Origin: Clostridiales bacterium
GTDB lineage: Bacteria > Bacillota > Clostridia > Oscillospirales > Oscillospiraceae
Assembly: GCA_019418025.1 (NCBI GenBank)
Contig: DYCR01000021.1
Location: forward strand, 2,760-16,697
Reading direction: 5' to 3'
Length of the DNA stretch: 13,938 nucleotides
The translations under genes and the position numbers were made by a program. Positions 7,111 through 13,905 of this stretch are shown here, piece after piece (position 1 is the first letter of the stretch; the number at the start of each line of letters is the position of its first letter). The notes beneath the pieces were generated by a model, which saw only the letters and a list, made by a program, of their open reading frames with translations, ran no database searches and was not told where the DNA came from.

Positions 7111-7145
7111 CCTTCGCAGTTATTTGATCCACATGGCCGGAATTC

Positions 7146-7583
7146 GTGGCCTTTTATGTTGCTTCTGTAGGTACAGAAGAGTTAGGCCACTTGGAGATGA
7201 TCGGTGCTATCGTTCACCAGCTGACCAGAAATCTGAAGGACAGCCAGATCGAGAATTCTCCATTTGCGCCGTATTTTGTCGATCATACCGTCGGTATTTA
7301 CCCGACTGCCGCCGCAGGCTTCCCTTGGAATGCGGCATCTATGGCTGTGAAAGGAGATCCACTTGCCGATCTGACTGAGGACCTGGCTGCTGAACAGAAA
7401 GCCCGGGTCACCTATGACAATATTCTGAGACTGTCAGATGATCCCGATGTCAACGACGTGATCCAGTTCCTCCGTGAACGGGAAATTGTACACTTTCAGC
7501 GATTCGGCGAGGCCGTAGAGCTTTTACGTCAAAAGCTCAATCAAAAGAATGTTTATTGCATGAATCCTGCAATGGATCTGTAA
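7146..7583 (+). pseudogene. 5'-truncated manganese catalase / spore coat CotJC-like gene
   Basis: The 145-codon reading frame matches only the last two thirds of CotJC-like manganese catalases, which are about 190-210 residues. Homology starts abruptly near GTEELGHLEMIGAIVHQL and continues with YFVDHTVGIYPTAAAGFPWN, GDPLADLTEDLAAEQKAR and FLREREIVHFQRFGEA. The missing N-terminal part (about 65-75 residues) contains the first helix of the four-helix bundle with metal-ligand Glu residues, so the product should be inactive. An in-frame stop at 7125-7127 blocks any upstream extension, and no ribosome site precedes the only possible start (GTG 7146). The remaining codons are intact, so the loss is either recent or an assembly join. 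It lies directly behind the glycan operon, consistent with a breakpoint left by insertion or deletion. CotJC is a forespore/coat protein in Bacillus; an ordinary catalase role is also possible for the intact parent. Confidence 0.82.
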
Positions 7584-7589
7584 TCTCTG

Positions 7590-7626
7590 CCCCCGCAGTG
7601 ACTGATATACTGCGGGGGAATTTTTT
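7590..7626 (+). terminator. Rho-independent terminator of the truncated catalase-like gene
   Basis: Perfect 10-bp stem CCCCCGCAGT (7590-7599) with ACTGCGGGGG (7609-7618), 9-nt loop, then AA and six T (7621-7626). It starts 6 bp after the stop codon. Its preservation suggests that the gene was once expressed from a proper promoter. Confidence 0.92.
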
Positions 7627-7627
7627 G

Positions 7628-7656
7628 TGGACTTGTCGAGGAAAATTGAGTATAAT
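7628..7656 (+). promoter_or_regulatory. SigA-type promoter of yaaA
   Basis: -35 TGGACT (7628-7633), 17-bp spacer, perfect -10 TATAAT (7651-7656). It sits directly behind the preceding terminator, so yaaA has its own transcript with a leader of about 33 nt. No obvious PerR or OxyR box was seen. Confidence 0.72.
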
Positions 7657-7695
7657 CGAATCAAAATCCCACCAATGTCAATAAGGAGAATTCCT

Positions 7696-8463
7696 ATGAA
7701 AATAATTTTATCTCCGGCAAAGAAAATGAACATGGATACAGATTCACTGCCCTATCAGTCCCTCCCTGCCTATTTGGATCGAACACAGGAGATCCTTTCC
7801 TGTTTGCAGAAAAAGTCCAATCAGGAGCTGAAAAAGTTATGGGGCTGCAACGATTCCATAGCAAATCAAAATATCCAACGGCTTGAGCAAATGCAGTTGG
7901 ATGCACAGCTGACCCCGGCGATTTTGTCCTACGAAGGCATCGCATACCAATATATGGCGCCGGCAGTCTTTGAATCGGCCCATCTGGATTATGTGCAGGA
8001 GCATCTTCGGATCTTGTCCGGATTTTACGGTGTATTGAAGCCGATGGATGGGGTTCGCCCTTATCGGTTGGAGATGCAGGCTAAGCTAAAGATCGGTACG
8101 TCCCGAGATTTGTATGATTTCTGGGGCGATACGCTTTATGAAGCAGTATCTCAGGATGATGTGATCATCAATCTTGCGTCTAAAGAGTATTCCAAGTGCA
8201 TCGAAAAGTATTTACAGGAAAAAGATCGGTATATTACATGTGTATTTGCAGAAATTGTAAACGGAAAGCTGGTTCAAAAAGGCACCTTTGCCAAAATGGC
8301 AAGGGGTGAAATGGTACGTTTTATGGCCGAATGCAATGTTCAGACCCCTGAGGAAATAAAGCAGTTCGATCGATTGGGGTATTGCTATCGGCAGGATCTG
8401 TCCAGTGATACACAATATATTTTTGAGCGAACCAAAGGGCAATCAGATAACCTTGATGATTAA
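7696..8463 (+). CDS. yaaA: YaaA family (UPF0246/DUF328) peroxide-stress protein
   Basis: Complete 255-residue member, the normal family length. In E. coli YaaA lowers free intracellular iron during hydrogen peroxide stress and binds DNA; the molecular mechanism is less clear in Gram-positives. Visible signatures are the opening MKIILSPAKKM, ILSYEGIAYQYM, GFYGVLKPMDGVRPYRLEMQ (about residues 109-128), DFWGDTLYEAV, VINLASKEYSK, and the C-terminal ARGEMVRFMAE and LGYCYRQDLSSDTQYIFER. The start at ATG 7696 is set by TAAGGAG (7682-7688); a GTG 69 bp upstream in frame lies before the -10 box and is not used. The gene is monocistronic, with a promoter and a downstream hairpin shared with the convergent ispA. 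It is soluble with no export signal. Confidence 0.95.
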   Translation: MKIILSPAKKMNMDTDSLPYQSLPAYLDRTQEILSCLQKKSNQELKKLWGCNDSIANQNIQRLEQMQLDAQLTPAILSYEGIAYQYMAPAVFESAHLDYVQEHLRILSGFYGVLKPMDGVRPYRLEMQAKLKIGTSRDLYDFWGDTLYEAVSQDDVIINLASKEYSKCIEKYLQEKDRYITCVFAEIVNGKLVQKGTFAKMARGEMVRFMAECNVQTPEEIKQFDRLGYCYRQDLSSDTQYIFERTKGQSDNLDD

Positions 8464-8515
8464 GTCATTACCCGGGAAAAGCCACGCAAAAACGGACCTA
8501 GTGTACCTTTTCGAA

Positions 8516-8556
8516 AACAAGCCCCTCTTGTTCAAAACGAACAAGAGGGGCTTGTT
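8516..8556. terminator. Bidirectional terminator between yaaA and ispA
   Basis: A perfect 18-bp stem (8516-8533 with 8539-8556) closes a 5-nt loop. On the minus strand the stem runs into TTGTTTTCG, and on the plus strand into CTTGTTAG, so the T-richness is better for the ispA side. Its place between two convergent genes supports use by both. Confidence 0.85.
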
Positions 8557-8579
8557 AGTAACTGGAATAGATTATGATA

Positions 8580-9458
8580 TCACACTTCCCGATCTGTCAG
8601 GCTCTTGGCCAAATCGGTCATAAAGCTGTTGTCATCGAAATTTGCCAGTGCTTCCACGGCGATCTTGGTATGCTTTTGAACCAACTGTTCGCATTTTTCC
8701 AACCCATACAGCCGTACAAAGGTGTTTTTGGTTTCGTCGGTACCCACAGATTTTCCCAGCTTCTCTGACGATCCGATCACATCCAGCATATCGTCACGAA
8801 TCTGGAAAGCAAGCCCCAGATTGTCGGCAAAGGTAACCGCTGCATCCATCTGCTGCCGAGAGCCGCCTCCGGCGATCACACCCATCAGGCAGGCCGCGCG
8901 AATCAACGCACCCGTTTTTCGGATTTGGATATCCAGAATTTCCTGCTCTGTGCACTCACGCTCTTCGCTCATGATATCCAGAACCTGACCGCCGACCATA
9001 CCGATGCAGCCGGAGCACTCTGCCAGTACCTGCACCGCGCGCACCTTTGCGTCACTGGTCAGGGGCGCATTTGCAACAGCCTCGAATGCGGCAGTCAGCA
9101 GAGCATCCCCTGCCAAAATCGCAATGGCTTCGCCATATACCCGATGGTTGGTGGGATTACCCCGGCGGAAATCATCATTATCCATGCAGGGCAGATCATC
9201 GTGGATCAGGCTGTATGTGTGGATCATCTCGATGGCAGCGGCCAAGGGCATTGCATCCTGTGTTGAACCGCCGCACATTCTGCAAAAATCCAGTACCATG
9301 ACCGGACGCAGACGCTTGCCACCGGCTAGCAGGCTGTATCGCATGGATTCAAACAGCTTTTTCTGCGGTTGTGTATCATTGCGGAAGCAAGCTTCATCCA
9401 AATAGCTCTCTACCTGACGGACGTACTGATGCAGGCACTGCTCATTACTCTGTGTCAT
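8580..9458 (-). CDS. ispA: Farnesyl/geranyl diphosphate synthase (trans-polyprenyl synthetase)
   Basis: Cytosolic prenyltransferase of 292 residues that condenses isopentenyl diphosphate with allylic diphosphates to make GPP/FPP for undecaprenyl phosphate and quinone or other isoprenoids. The first aspartate-rich motif lies in IHDDLPCMDNDDFRRG (D87, D88, D93) and the second is DDMLD (222-226) after FQIR. GGKRLRP (46-52), with its substrate-binding Lys and Arg, and KTGALIRAAC (181-190) are also present. Length and motifs match bacterial short-chain synthases of the IspA type. The start at ATG 9458 has AAGGAG (9468-9473) 9 nt upstream, inside xseB, which it overlaps by 14 nt. It is the last gene of the leftward operon and ends about 25 bp before the shared terminator. 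The dxs gene that often follows in Clostridia is missing here. Confidence 0.96.
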   Translation of the reverse strand: MTQSNEQCLHQYVRQVESYLDEACFRNDTQPQKKLFESMRYSLLAGGKRLRPVMVLDFCRMCGGSTQDAMPLAAAIEMIHTYSLIHDDLPCMDNDDFRRGNPTNHRVYGEAIAILAGDALLTAAFEAVANAPLTSDAKVRAVQVLAECSGCIGMVGGQVLDIMSEERECTEQEILDIQIRKTGALIRAACLMGVIAGGGSRQQMDAAVTFADNLGLAFQIRDDMLDVIGSSEKLGKSVGTDETKNTFVRLYGLEKCEQLVQKHTKIAVEALANFDDNSFMTDLAKSLTDREV

Positions 9459-9681
9459 CTGCAAACGCTCCTTCCTCAGGCTGACCGTCGGCACCTGCAA
9501 GGACTTTTTTTACCTGAAGTTCTGCTTCGTCCAGAAGGATCTGGCAGGATCGAACCAGTTCCGTTCCCTCCTGAAACAACTTCAAAGACTCTTCAAGAGC
9601 GATATCGCCCTGCTCCAAGGCTCGAACGATCTGTTCCAGACGCATCAATGCGCCTTCAAAATTTTTGTTTTTTTCATTCAT
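9445..9681 (-). CDS. xseB: Exodeoxyribonuclease VII small subunit
   Basis: A 78-residue helical protein that partners XseA in exonuclease VII, which degrades single-stranded DNA to acid-insoluble oligonucleotides from either end. The core reads FEGALMRLEQIVRALEQGDI then ALEESLKLFQEGTELVRSCQ, the typical coiled XseB helices. The C-terminus is an acidic tail (EEGAFADDTE). The ribosome site AAGGGAAG (9689-9696) is 7 nt upstream of the ATG. The start overlaps the end of xseA by 8 nt and the end overlaps ispA by 14 nt, so all three are translationally coupled. Confidence 0.95.
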   Translation of the reverse strand: MNEKNKNFEGALMRLEQIVRALEQGDIALEESLKLFQEGTELVRSCQILLDEAELQVKKVLAGADGQPEEGAFADDTE

Positions 9682-10885
9682 GATCCATCTTCCCTTCTAT
9701 GACATTTGCAAGGATGGAACCGTCGCTGACGCGGACGGTGATCGAATCGCCGGGATGCACCTCTGATGCCGAGCGAATGATGGCACCCGACTGCGCAGAC
9801 GCAACTGCGTAGCCCCGCGTCAAGACCTTGAGCGGGCTCATGGCATCCAGCTTGGAGGTCTGCGCAACAAAGCGCTGACGATATTGGGAAACAATATGAT
9901 TTTGCGCCGCAGCCAGTCTGGTCTCCAATAGCTTCAGAGCCTTTCGCCTCTGATCAAAGGAGGCAAGAGGTGATTGCAGTACAGGACGGTTGGAGAGATT
10001 TGTAAGCCGCTCAGTCCCGCGGTTCAGACGACGCTTCATGGTAAGGATCATTGCCTGCTGAGTGCTGTCGAGCTGCTGCCTGAGGGCATCCTGATCCGGA
10101 ACGGCAAGCTCTGCCGCATTAGAGGGAGTTGCCGCCCGCAGATCTGCCACAAAATCCGAAATCGTTACATCCGGCTCGTGTCCTACCGCGGAAATTACGG
10201 GAATTCGGGATGCATAGATCGCCCGAGCGACCTGCTCATCGTTAAAGGCCCAGAGATCCTCGATGGACCCACCGCCGCGTCCTACGATCAAAAGATCCGC
10301 CAGCTGAAAGTGGTTTGCATATGCAATCGCACCCGCAATCTCGCCGGGTGCCTCTGCTCCCTGCACACGGACCGGAAGAAGGCGCACCTGTGTCAGAGGA
10401 TAGCGTTTACGCAGGATGCGCAGCATATCATGGACCGCCGCACCGGCTTCACTGGTGATGATGCCGATGGTGCTGGGATACTTCGGCAGGGGTTTCTTGT
10501 GTTCCGGTGCAAACAGCCCCTGAGATGCCAATTTGGTTTTCAGCTGTTCAAAGGCTGCATACAGATCCCCGATACCGTCCATCACCATCGATGTACAATA
10601 CAGCTGATATGCGCCGTCTCGGACGTAGACCGTGACTGAGCCCATGGCAATGACCTTCATGCCGTTTTCCGGGCGGAAACGCAGCCGAAAGGCACTGGAT
10701 TTGAACATGACGCAGCGCATTGCGCCAGTCTCATCCTTCAAGGTAAAATAGTGGTGGCCCGAGGGATAGACTTTGTAATTGCTGATTTCTCCGCGGACAG
10801 CAATGTTGGAAAGTCTCGGGTCCGTATCCATTTTAGATTTGATGTACTCACTGATCTGCCCTACGGACAGAACTTGTTTTTCCAT
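9674..10885 (-). CDS. xseA: Exodeoxyribonuclease VII large subunit
   Basis: Catalytic subunit of exonuclease VII, 403 residues, acting on single-stranded DNA in repair and recombination. The N-terminal OB-fold domain occupies about residues 5-100 (VLSVGQISEYIKSKM through VRGEISNYKVYPSGHHYFTL). The nuclease core has KYPSTIGIITSEAGAAVHDM (135-154), GRGGGSIEDLWAFN (202-215) and VGHEPDVTISDFVADLRAATP (around 234-254), which are all strongly conserved. A long coiled-coil region follows, then the C-terminal VLTRGYA and VRVSDGSI. The start at ATG 10885 has GGAGGA (10891-10896) 5 nt upstream. It begins 1 nt after the TsaD-like gene ends. Confidence 0.97.
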   Translation of the reverse strand: MEKQVLSVGQISEYIKSKMDTDPRLSNIAVRGEISNYKVYPSGHHYFTLKDETGAMRCVMFKSSAFRLRFRPENGMKVIAMGSVTVYVRDGAYQLYCTSMVMDGIGDLYAAFEQLKTKLASQGLFAPEHKKPLPKYPSTIGIITSEAGAAVHDMLRILRKRYPLTQVRLLPVRVQGAEAPGEIAGAIAYANHFQLADLLIVGRGGGSIEDLWAFNDEQVARAIYASRIPVISAVGHEPDVTISDFVADLRAATPSNAAELAVPDQDALRQQLDSTQQAMILTMKRRLNRGTERLTNLSNRPVLQSPLASFDQRRKALKLLETRLAAAQNHIVSQYRQRFVAQTSKLDAMSPLKVLTRGYAVASAQSGAIIRSASEVHPGDSITVRVSDGSILANVIEGKMDHE

Positions 10886-10886
10886 T

Positions 10887-11810
10887 TTATTCCTCCAGAA
10901 GTCGATGCGCGAGGACAGCGACACCCATTGCATTATCCGTTGAAAATTGCGGCTGGGCAAAGACCGGCTTGATCGGTTCCATTATCTGCCTGAGCATAGA
11001 GTTAGAGGCTACGCCTCCGGAGAATACGACCTCAAGACCGGGATATGCTTTTTGGGCATTTTTCGTGGCAGATAAAACAGCATGCGCCACGCAGCGCAGG
11101 GCATAGCCGGCAGTTTCAGCGGCAGTACTGTGTTCACGATGGTATTGCTCCACCTTGTTTTGTACACCGGATAAAGAAAAACTGAAATCCTGACACTTCA
11201 CCTTGAAAAGGCTTCGATCCTCAGCCTGCTTGCTCAACAGATCCAGATGCTTTCCGGATGGGAATGGCAAGCCCAACAGCTGACCGGTCCGATCGATCAG
11301 CTGACCGGCAGAAATATCCGTTGTTCCGCCGATCTTTGCTGCTTTTACGTTTTTTCCCTCCGGCTCGATCAGCAGAAGCTCTGTCGTGCCTCCGGACAAA
11401 TGCCACGCAAGATGCGGTGTATCCATCAGATCCATTCGTCCGGCGCTCCAAAGAGCAGCTGCAACATGGCCCTGCTGATGGCTGACCTCAAACAGCGGGA
11501 CATGCAGGCAATTGCTTAATAATGCGGCCTGAGCCACGCCTGCCAGAAAACAGGGCATATAGCTGCCCTCAACTGCCCGGGGACGGGTGCTGACAGCCAC
11601 AGCGGCGATGCTGGACGGGTCCATATCGGAAAACAGCCTGCCAGATAGCTCCGGCAGGCTCTTGATATGTGCAAACAACGCATCGCTTTGACGCAGGCCC
11701 AATTGTCCCTGCTTCACAGGAAGCAGGCCGGAACAGTTCGCACCATCCGTGCCATCGAAGTATGCAATGGAGGTGGTGTAATTACTGGTGTCAAATCCGA
11801 TTGTGTTCAT
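10887..11810 (-). CDS. TsaD/Kae1/Gcp-like paralogue (peptidase M22-type ASKHA protein)
   Basis: A 307-residue member of the Kae1/TsaD/YgjD superfamily, about 30 residues shorter than true TsaD. ASKHA motifs are visible: GFDTSNYTTS (5-14), the metal-binding HxxxH in SHQQGHVAAAL (H111 and H115), LSGGTTELLLI (138-148), FSFSLSGVQNKV (209-220) and FSGGVASNSMLR (263-274), then STDNAMGVAVLA with D292. True TsaD normally reads HxEGH and has an extra Cys before its terminal Asp; these differences and the size point to a paralogue rather than the tRNA t6A enzyme. The start at ATG 11810 gives the expected N-terminus. It lies 1 nt after nusB and 1 nt before xseA, so it is co-translated with RNA- and DNA-handling genes. 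It is often annotated as an O-sialoglycoprotein endopeptidase, a name that should not be taken literally. Real function is unknown. Confidence 0.88.
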   Translation of the reverse strand: MNTIGFDTSNYTTSIAYFDGTDGANCSGLLPVKQGQLGLRQSDALFAHIKSLPELSGRLFSDMDPSSIAAVAVSTRPRAVEGSYMPCFLAGVAQAALLSNCLHVPLFEVSHQQGHVAAALWSAGRMDLMDTPHLAWHLSGGTTELLLIEPEGKNVKAAKIGGTTDISAGQLIDRTGQLLGLPFPSGKHLDLLSKQAEDRSLFKVKCQDFSFSLSGVQNKVEQYHREHSTAAETAGYALRCVAHAVLSATKNAQKAYPGLEVVFSGGVASNSMLRQIMEPIKPVFAQPQFSTDNAMGVAVLAHRLLEE

Positions 11811-11811
11811 G

Positions 11812-12342
11812 TTACATTTCCTCAGATGCCACTGCTGCAGGGGCGGCCTGCTCTTCCTCCGCAAGATCAGCAGATGCTTCAGCGGGAGCTTCTTCCTTCG
11901 GAGCGTTTTTTCCGCGAACAAAGCTGCCCAAAATGCCGTTGACAAAAGCGCCTGCGTCGGCATCATATTTCTTTGCCAGACGCACCGCCTCAGATACGGC
12001 TACACCATCCGGGACATCCTCCACAAACAGGATCTCATAGATCGCCAGCTGAAGGATCACCTTGGTCAGACGAGAGATGCGCTTTACATCCCAGCCGATG
12101 GAATATGTGCCGATGGTATCGTTCAGCATATCCTTTTGGGAGGCGACGCCGGAAACGACCTGCTCCAAATAGCGGATCTGACGATTGGTGGGATGCTCGG
12201 CATAGACCTCATTTTCGCAGGCCAGATCGTCATAATATGCCTTCTCCAAGCGGGTAGCGATCACATCCCCGGGAGCCTCGCCGGTAAACTCCCGGCTATA
12301 AATCAAATGTACAGCCAGTTCTCTGGCATTTCCTCTAGTCAT
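11812..12342 (-). CDS. nusB: Transcription antitermination factor NusB, with acidic C-terminal tail
   Basis: An RNA-binding all-helical protein of 176 residues. NusB with NusE (S10) assembles at boxA in rRNA leaders to prevent premature termination. The opening MTRGNARELAVHLIYSREF is typical. The second half has IGTYSIGWDVKRISRLTKVI, LQLAIYEILFVEDVPDGVAV and EAVRLAKKYDADAGAFVNGI, ending in LGSF as in other NusB proteins. About 28 residues rich in Ala, Glu and Pro then extend beyond the usual end (NusB is normally 130-150 residues). The start at ATG 12342 is preferred over an in-frame GTG at 12372, which lies inside asp23 and lengthens the N-terminus beyond that of homologues. Its ribosome site (AAGGCAGG region) overlaps the asp23 stop; the gap is 10 nt. 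Confidence 0.95.
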   Translation of the reverse strand: MTRGNARELAVHLIYSREFTGEAPGDVIATRLEKAYYDDLACENEVYAEHPTNRQIRYLEQVVSGVASQKDMLNDTIGTYSIGWDVKRISRLTKVILQLAIYEILFVEDVPDGVAVSEAVRLAKKYDADAGAFVNGILGSFVRGKNAPKEEAPAEASADLAEEEQAAPAAVASEEM

Positions 12343-12352
12343 GGCACCTGCC

Positions 12353-12691
12353 TTACTGACGGGCAATGCCACATACGTTCACGTGGACATTGGTTACGGT
12401 TACGCCGGTCATGGACTCCAGTGCATTGGTGACAGCTTCCTGTACAGCGTTGGCAGCGGCAACAACACTCTGGTTGTAAGCAACATTGATAAAGCACTCC
12501 ACAGCCACATTCTCGTTGTCATCGATGGTTACCTTGATCCCCTTGCCCCAGTTGATGCTGGGCTTGCCGGACAGAGAGACATTTTCCACCTCAGCCACGG
12601 CCTGATAGATAATTGAAACAAGAACCTCTTCAGAAATCATCACGCTTCCATTTTCCTGGATTTGAGTGACGTACTGCTTGTAATCAGCCAT
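12353..12691 (-). CDS. Asp23/Gls24 family (DUF322) envelope stress protein
   Basis: A 112-residue protein of the Asp23/Gls24 family (YqhY/YloU in Bacillus), small cytosolic or membrane-associated proteins linked to cell-envelope homeostasis; YqhY has been tied to control of fatty-acid synthesis. The pattern is typical: GSVMISEEVLVSIIYQAVAE, then KGIKVTIDDNENVAVECFIN and VQEAVTNALESMTGVTVTNV with the ending VHVNVCGIA. There is no membrane segment. A near-perfect AGGAGGT (12700-12706) lies 8 nt upstream. It is first in the operon asp23-nusB-TsaD-like-xseA-xseB-ispA; an asp23-nusB pair is common in Firmicutes. Its own promoter is at 12749-12776. Confidence 0.93.
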   Translation of the reverse strand: MADYKQYVTQIQENGSVMISEEVLVSIIYQAVAEVENVSLSGKPSINWGKGIKVTIDDNENVAVECFINVAYNQSVVAAANAVQEAVTNALESMTGVTVTNVHVNVCGIARQ

Positions 12692-12748
12692 AGTAACATA
12701 CCTCCTAATTCGATAACCACGCCAGAGCGACGTGAATCACTTTGCTCT

Positions 12749-12776
12749 ATTGTACCACAATTGCGAAAAATTACAA
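12749..12776 (-). promoter_or_regulatory. SigA-type promoter of the asp23-nusB-xseAB-ispA operon
   Basis: Minus strand: -35 TTGTAA (12771-12776), 16-bp spacer, -10 TACAAT (12749-12754). It lies between the spoIIIAH terminator and asp23 and gives a leader of about 50 nt carrying AGGAGGT. It separates vegetative housekeeping transcription from the sporulation genes upstream. Confidence 0.75.
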
Positions 12777-12789
12777 CTATTTTCTGCAT

Positions 12790-12816
12790 AAAAATGGCGC
12801 TGCGAATGCAGCGCCA
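12790..12816 (-). terminator. Rho-independent terminator after spoIIIAH
   Basis: Minus strand: TGGCGCTGC (12808-12816) pairs perfectly with GCAGCGCCA (12795-12803) around ATTC, followed by TTTTT (12790-12794). It begins 5 bp after the spoIIIAH stop codon. Confidence 0.92.
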
Positions 12817-12821
12817 CGGGG

Positions 12822-13382
12822 TTACTGTACTTCTACAATGCGAATATCATCAAGATCATAGGCAGACTGTGCCAGGATGATATCTGTGATGACCGCCACA
12901 TCCGTGTCTTTCAGCCCCTCTTCCGGGGCAGCCACCGCAACGCTGATGCCTTCATCGCTCATGTAAGCCACGCAATCGGTGTATCCCTTTGCGACAACGA
13001 GACTTTCGATCTGAGCCTCACTCAGAGCCACCTGAACGATCTGCTCCAGCTCCTGCGATGATTCTGCACTTGCCTCTGTGTCGTATGCCATAGCCTCCTG
13101 AAGCAGTGATACCGCGCTGTCCCGAGCCTCTTGGCGGGAAAGCCGTACCGCTGCGAAGTAATCAGTAGAGGTCGTTTTTGCGTCCAGATCCTCATTTGCT
13201 GACAGATTCTGGGCATCGTTGCTCATCACCAGCATGCTTTCGTCCAAAATTTTCTCGCTGTCGAGCTTATCTGTCAGCGACACGGGCTGAGCCTGTTCTG
13301 TGTACATCCAATTCAGATAGATCCCTGCGCAGACAGTAACCAAGACAGCTGCCGCAACAACGTTCTTTTTCCAAGTTTTCAT
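12822..13382 (-). CDS. spoIIIAH: Stage III sporulation protein AH
   Basis: A membrane protein of 186 residues made in the mother cell during engulfment. Its C-terminal domain, related to the ring-forming YscJ/FliF family, meets forespore SpoIIQ across the intermembrane space to form the feeding channel. A single membrane segment lies at about residues 7-25 after KKN; a variable acidic linker follows. The conserved core starts at YFAAVRLSRQEARDSAVSLL and continues with IESLVVAKGYTDCVAYMSDE and the DVAVITDIILAQSAYDLDDI ending, all as in SpoIIIAH. The start has GGAGGC (13391-13396) 8 nt upstream. It sits 16 nt after spoIIIAG and is the last gene of the spoIIIA operon, closed by a terminator. SigE control is expected from the family; the promoter would be outside the window. 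Confidence 0.95.
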   Translation of the reverse strand: MKTWKKNVVAAAVLVTVCAGIYLNWMYTEQAQPVSLTDKLDSEKILDESMLVMSNDAQNLSANEDLDAKTTSTDYFAAVRLSRQEARDSAVSLLQEAMAYDTEASAESSQELEQIVQVALSEAQIESLVVAKGYTDCVAYMSDEGISVAVAAPEEGLKDTDVAVITDIILAQSAYDLDDIRIVEVQ

Positions 13383-13398
13383 AAAATGATGCCTCCAT

Positions 13399-13905
13399 TC
13401 ATTTCATTTTTACAACGGTGATTTGGTCTGCACGCAGACCTGTCACGCATCGAACCGCCTCCACCACGTCCAGTCGCACCTGTGCCGATGCTGCACCCTG
13501 ACATGCGATCAGCGCACCGCGATAAATGGGTGCATCTATGCGTCGAACAAGTCCCTGCTCCTGTCGTGCTGCATCCTCTACAATGACAGTGTCTGAATTT
13601 TCCCGTGTATTTTCGGACTGGATATCGGAAGAAACATTTGTCTGGAAGTTTGTCTCGCTGCCTGTATGCTCTGTCAGCAGCACCTCTACCCTGCCCGCTC
13701 CCTCGATCTGCCCAAGAATGGCTTCAAGCCTCTGCTCCAGCGGTTCGGCAGCAATCTGGGGTTCGGTGCTTTCTTCGGGGGGCTCCGGGGCGTGTACATG
13801 GTCTGGGATCATCATCAGCCCCAGACCCAGCAGGACCACCAGCAGCACATACCGATATCTGCCTATAATTGATTTCATATTCTTCCCAAGATTCAGCTCC
13901 TCCAT
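13399..13905 (-). CDS. spoIIIAG: Stage III sporulation protein AG
   Basis: A 168-residue membrane-anchored ring component of the SpoIIIA-SpoIIQ channel. Short cytosolic N-terminus, one membrane segment at about 18-34 (YVLLVVLLGLGLMMIP), a Pro/Glu-rich linker, then the ring-building domain: GAGRVEVLLTEHTGSETNFQ, DTVIVEDAARQEQ, IDAPIYRGALIACQGAASAQ and the ending VRCVTGLRADQITVVKMK. The last segment is highly typical of SpoIIIAG. The ATG at 13905 has GAGGAG about 10 nt upstream; an internal ATG at 13878 is possible but has a poorer site. A neighbouring frame that would belong to the preceding gene overlaps this start by about 13 nt. Confidence 0.93.
   Translation of the reverse strand: MEELNLGKNMKSIIGRYRYVLLVVLLGLGLMMIPDHVHAPEPPEESTEPQIAAEPLEQRLEAILGQIEGAGRVEVLLTEHTGSETNFQTNVSSDIQSENTRENSDTVIVEDAARQEQGLVRRIDAPIYRGALIACQGAASAQVRLDVVEAVRCVTGLRADQITVVKMK

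Noticed and set aside
7131..7153. GAATTC flanked by GGCC at the junction before the truncated gene, suggesting a cloning scar or protein-binding palindrome
   Set aside because: The symmetry is imperfect, six-base sites are common by chance, and another GAATTC occurs about 110 bp downstream; too weak to claim.
7627..7695. Upstream GTG start extending YaaA by 23 residues
   Set aside because: The extension overlaps the -35/-10 region; ATG 7696 has TAAGGAG and gives the family's standard MKIILSPAKKM opening.
9974..10639. Plus-strand open frame of 221 codons opposite xseA
   Set aside because: Cys/Arg/His-rich shadow of a strongly conserved nuclease gene, with no start signals.
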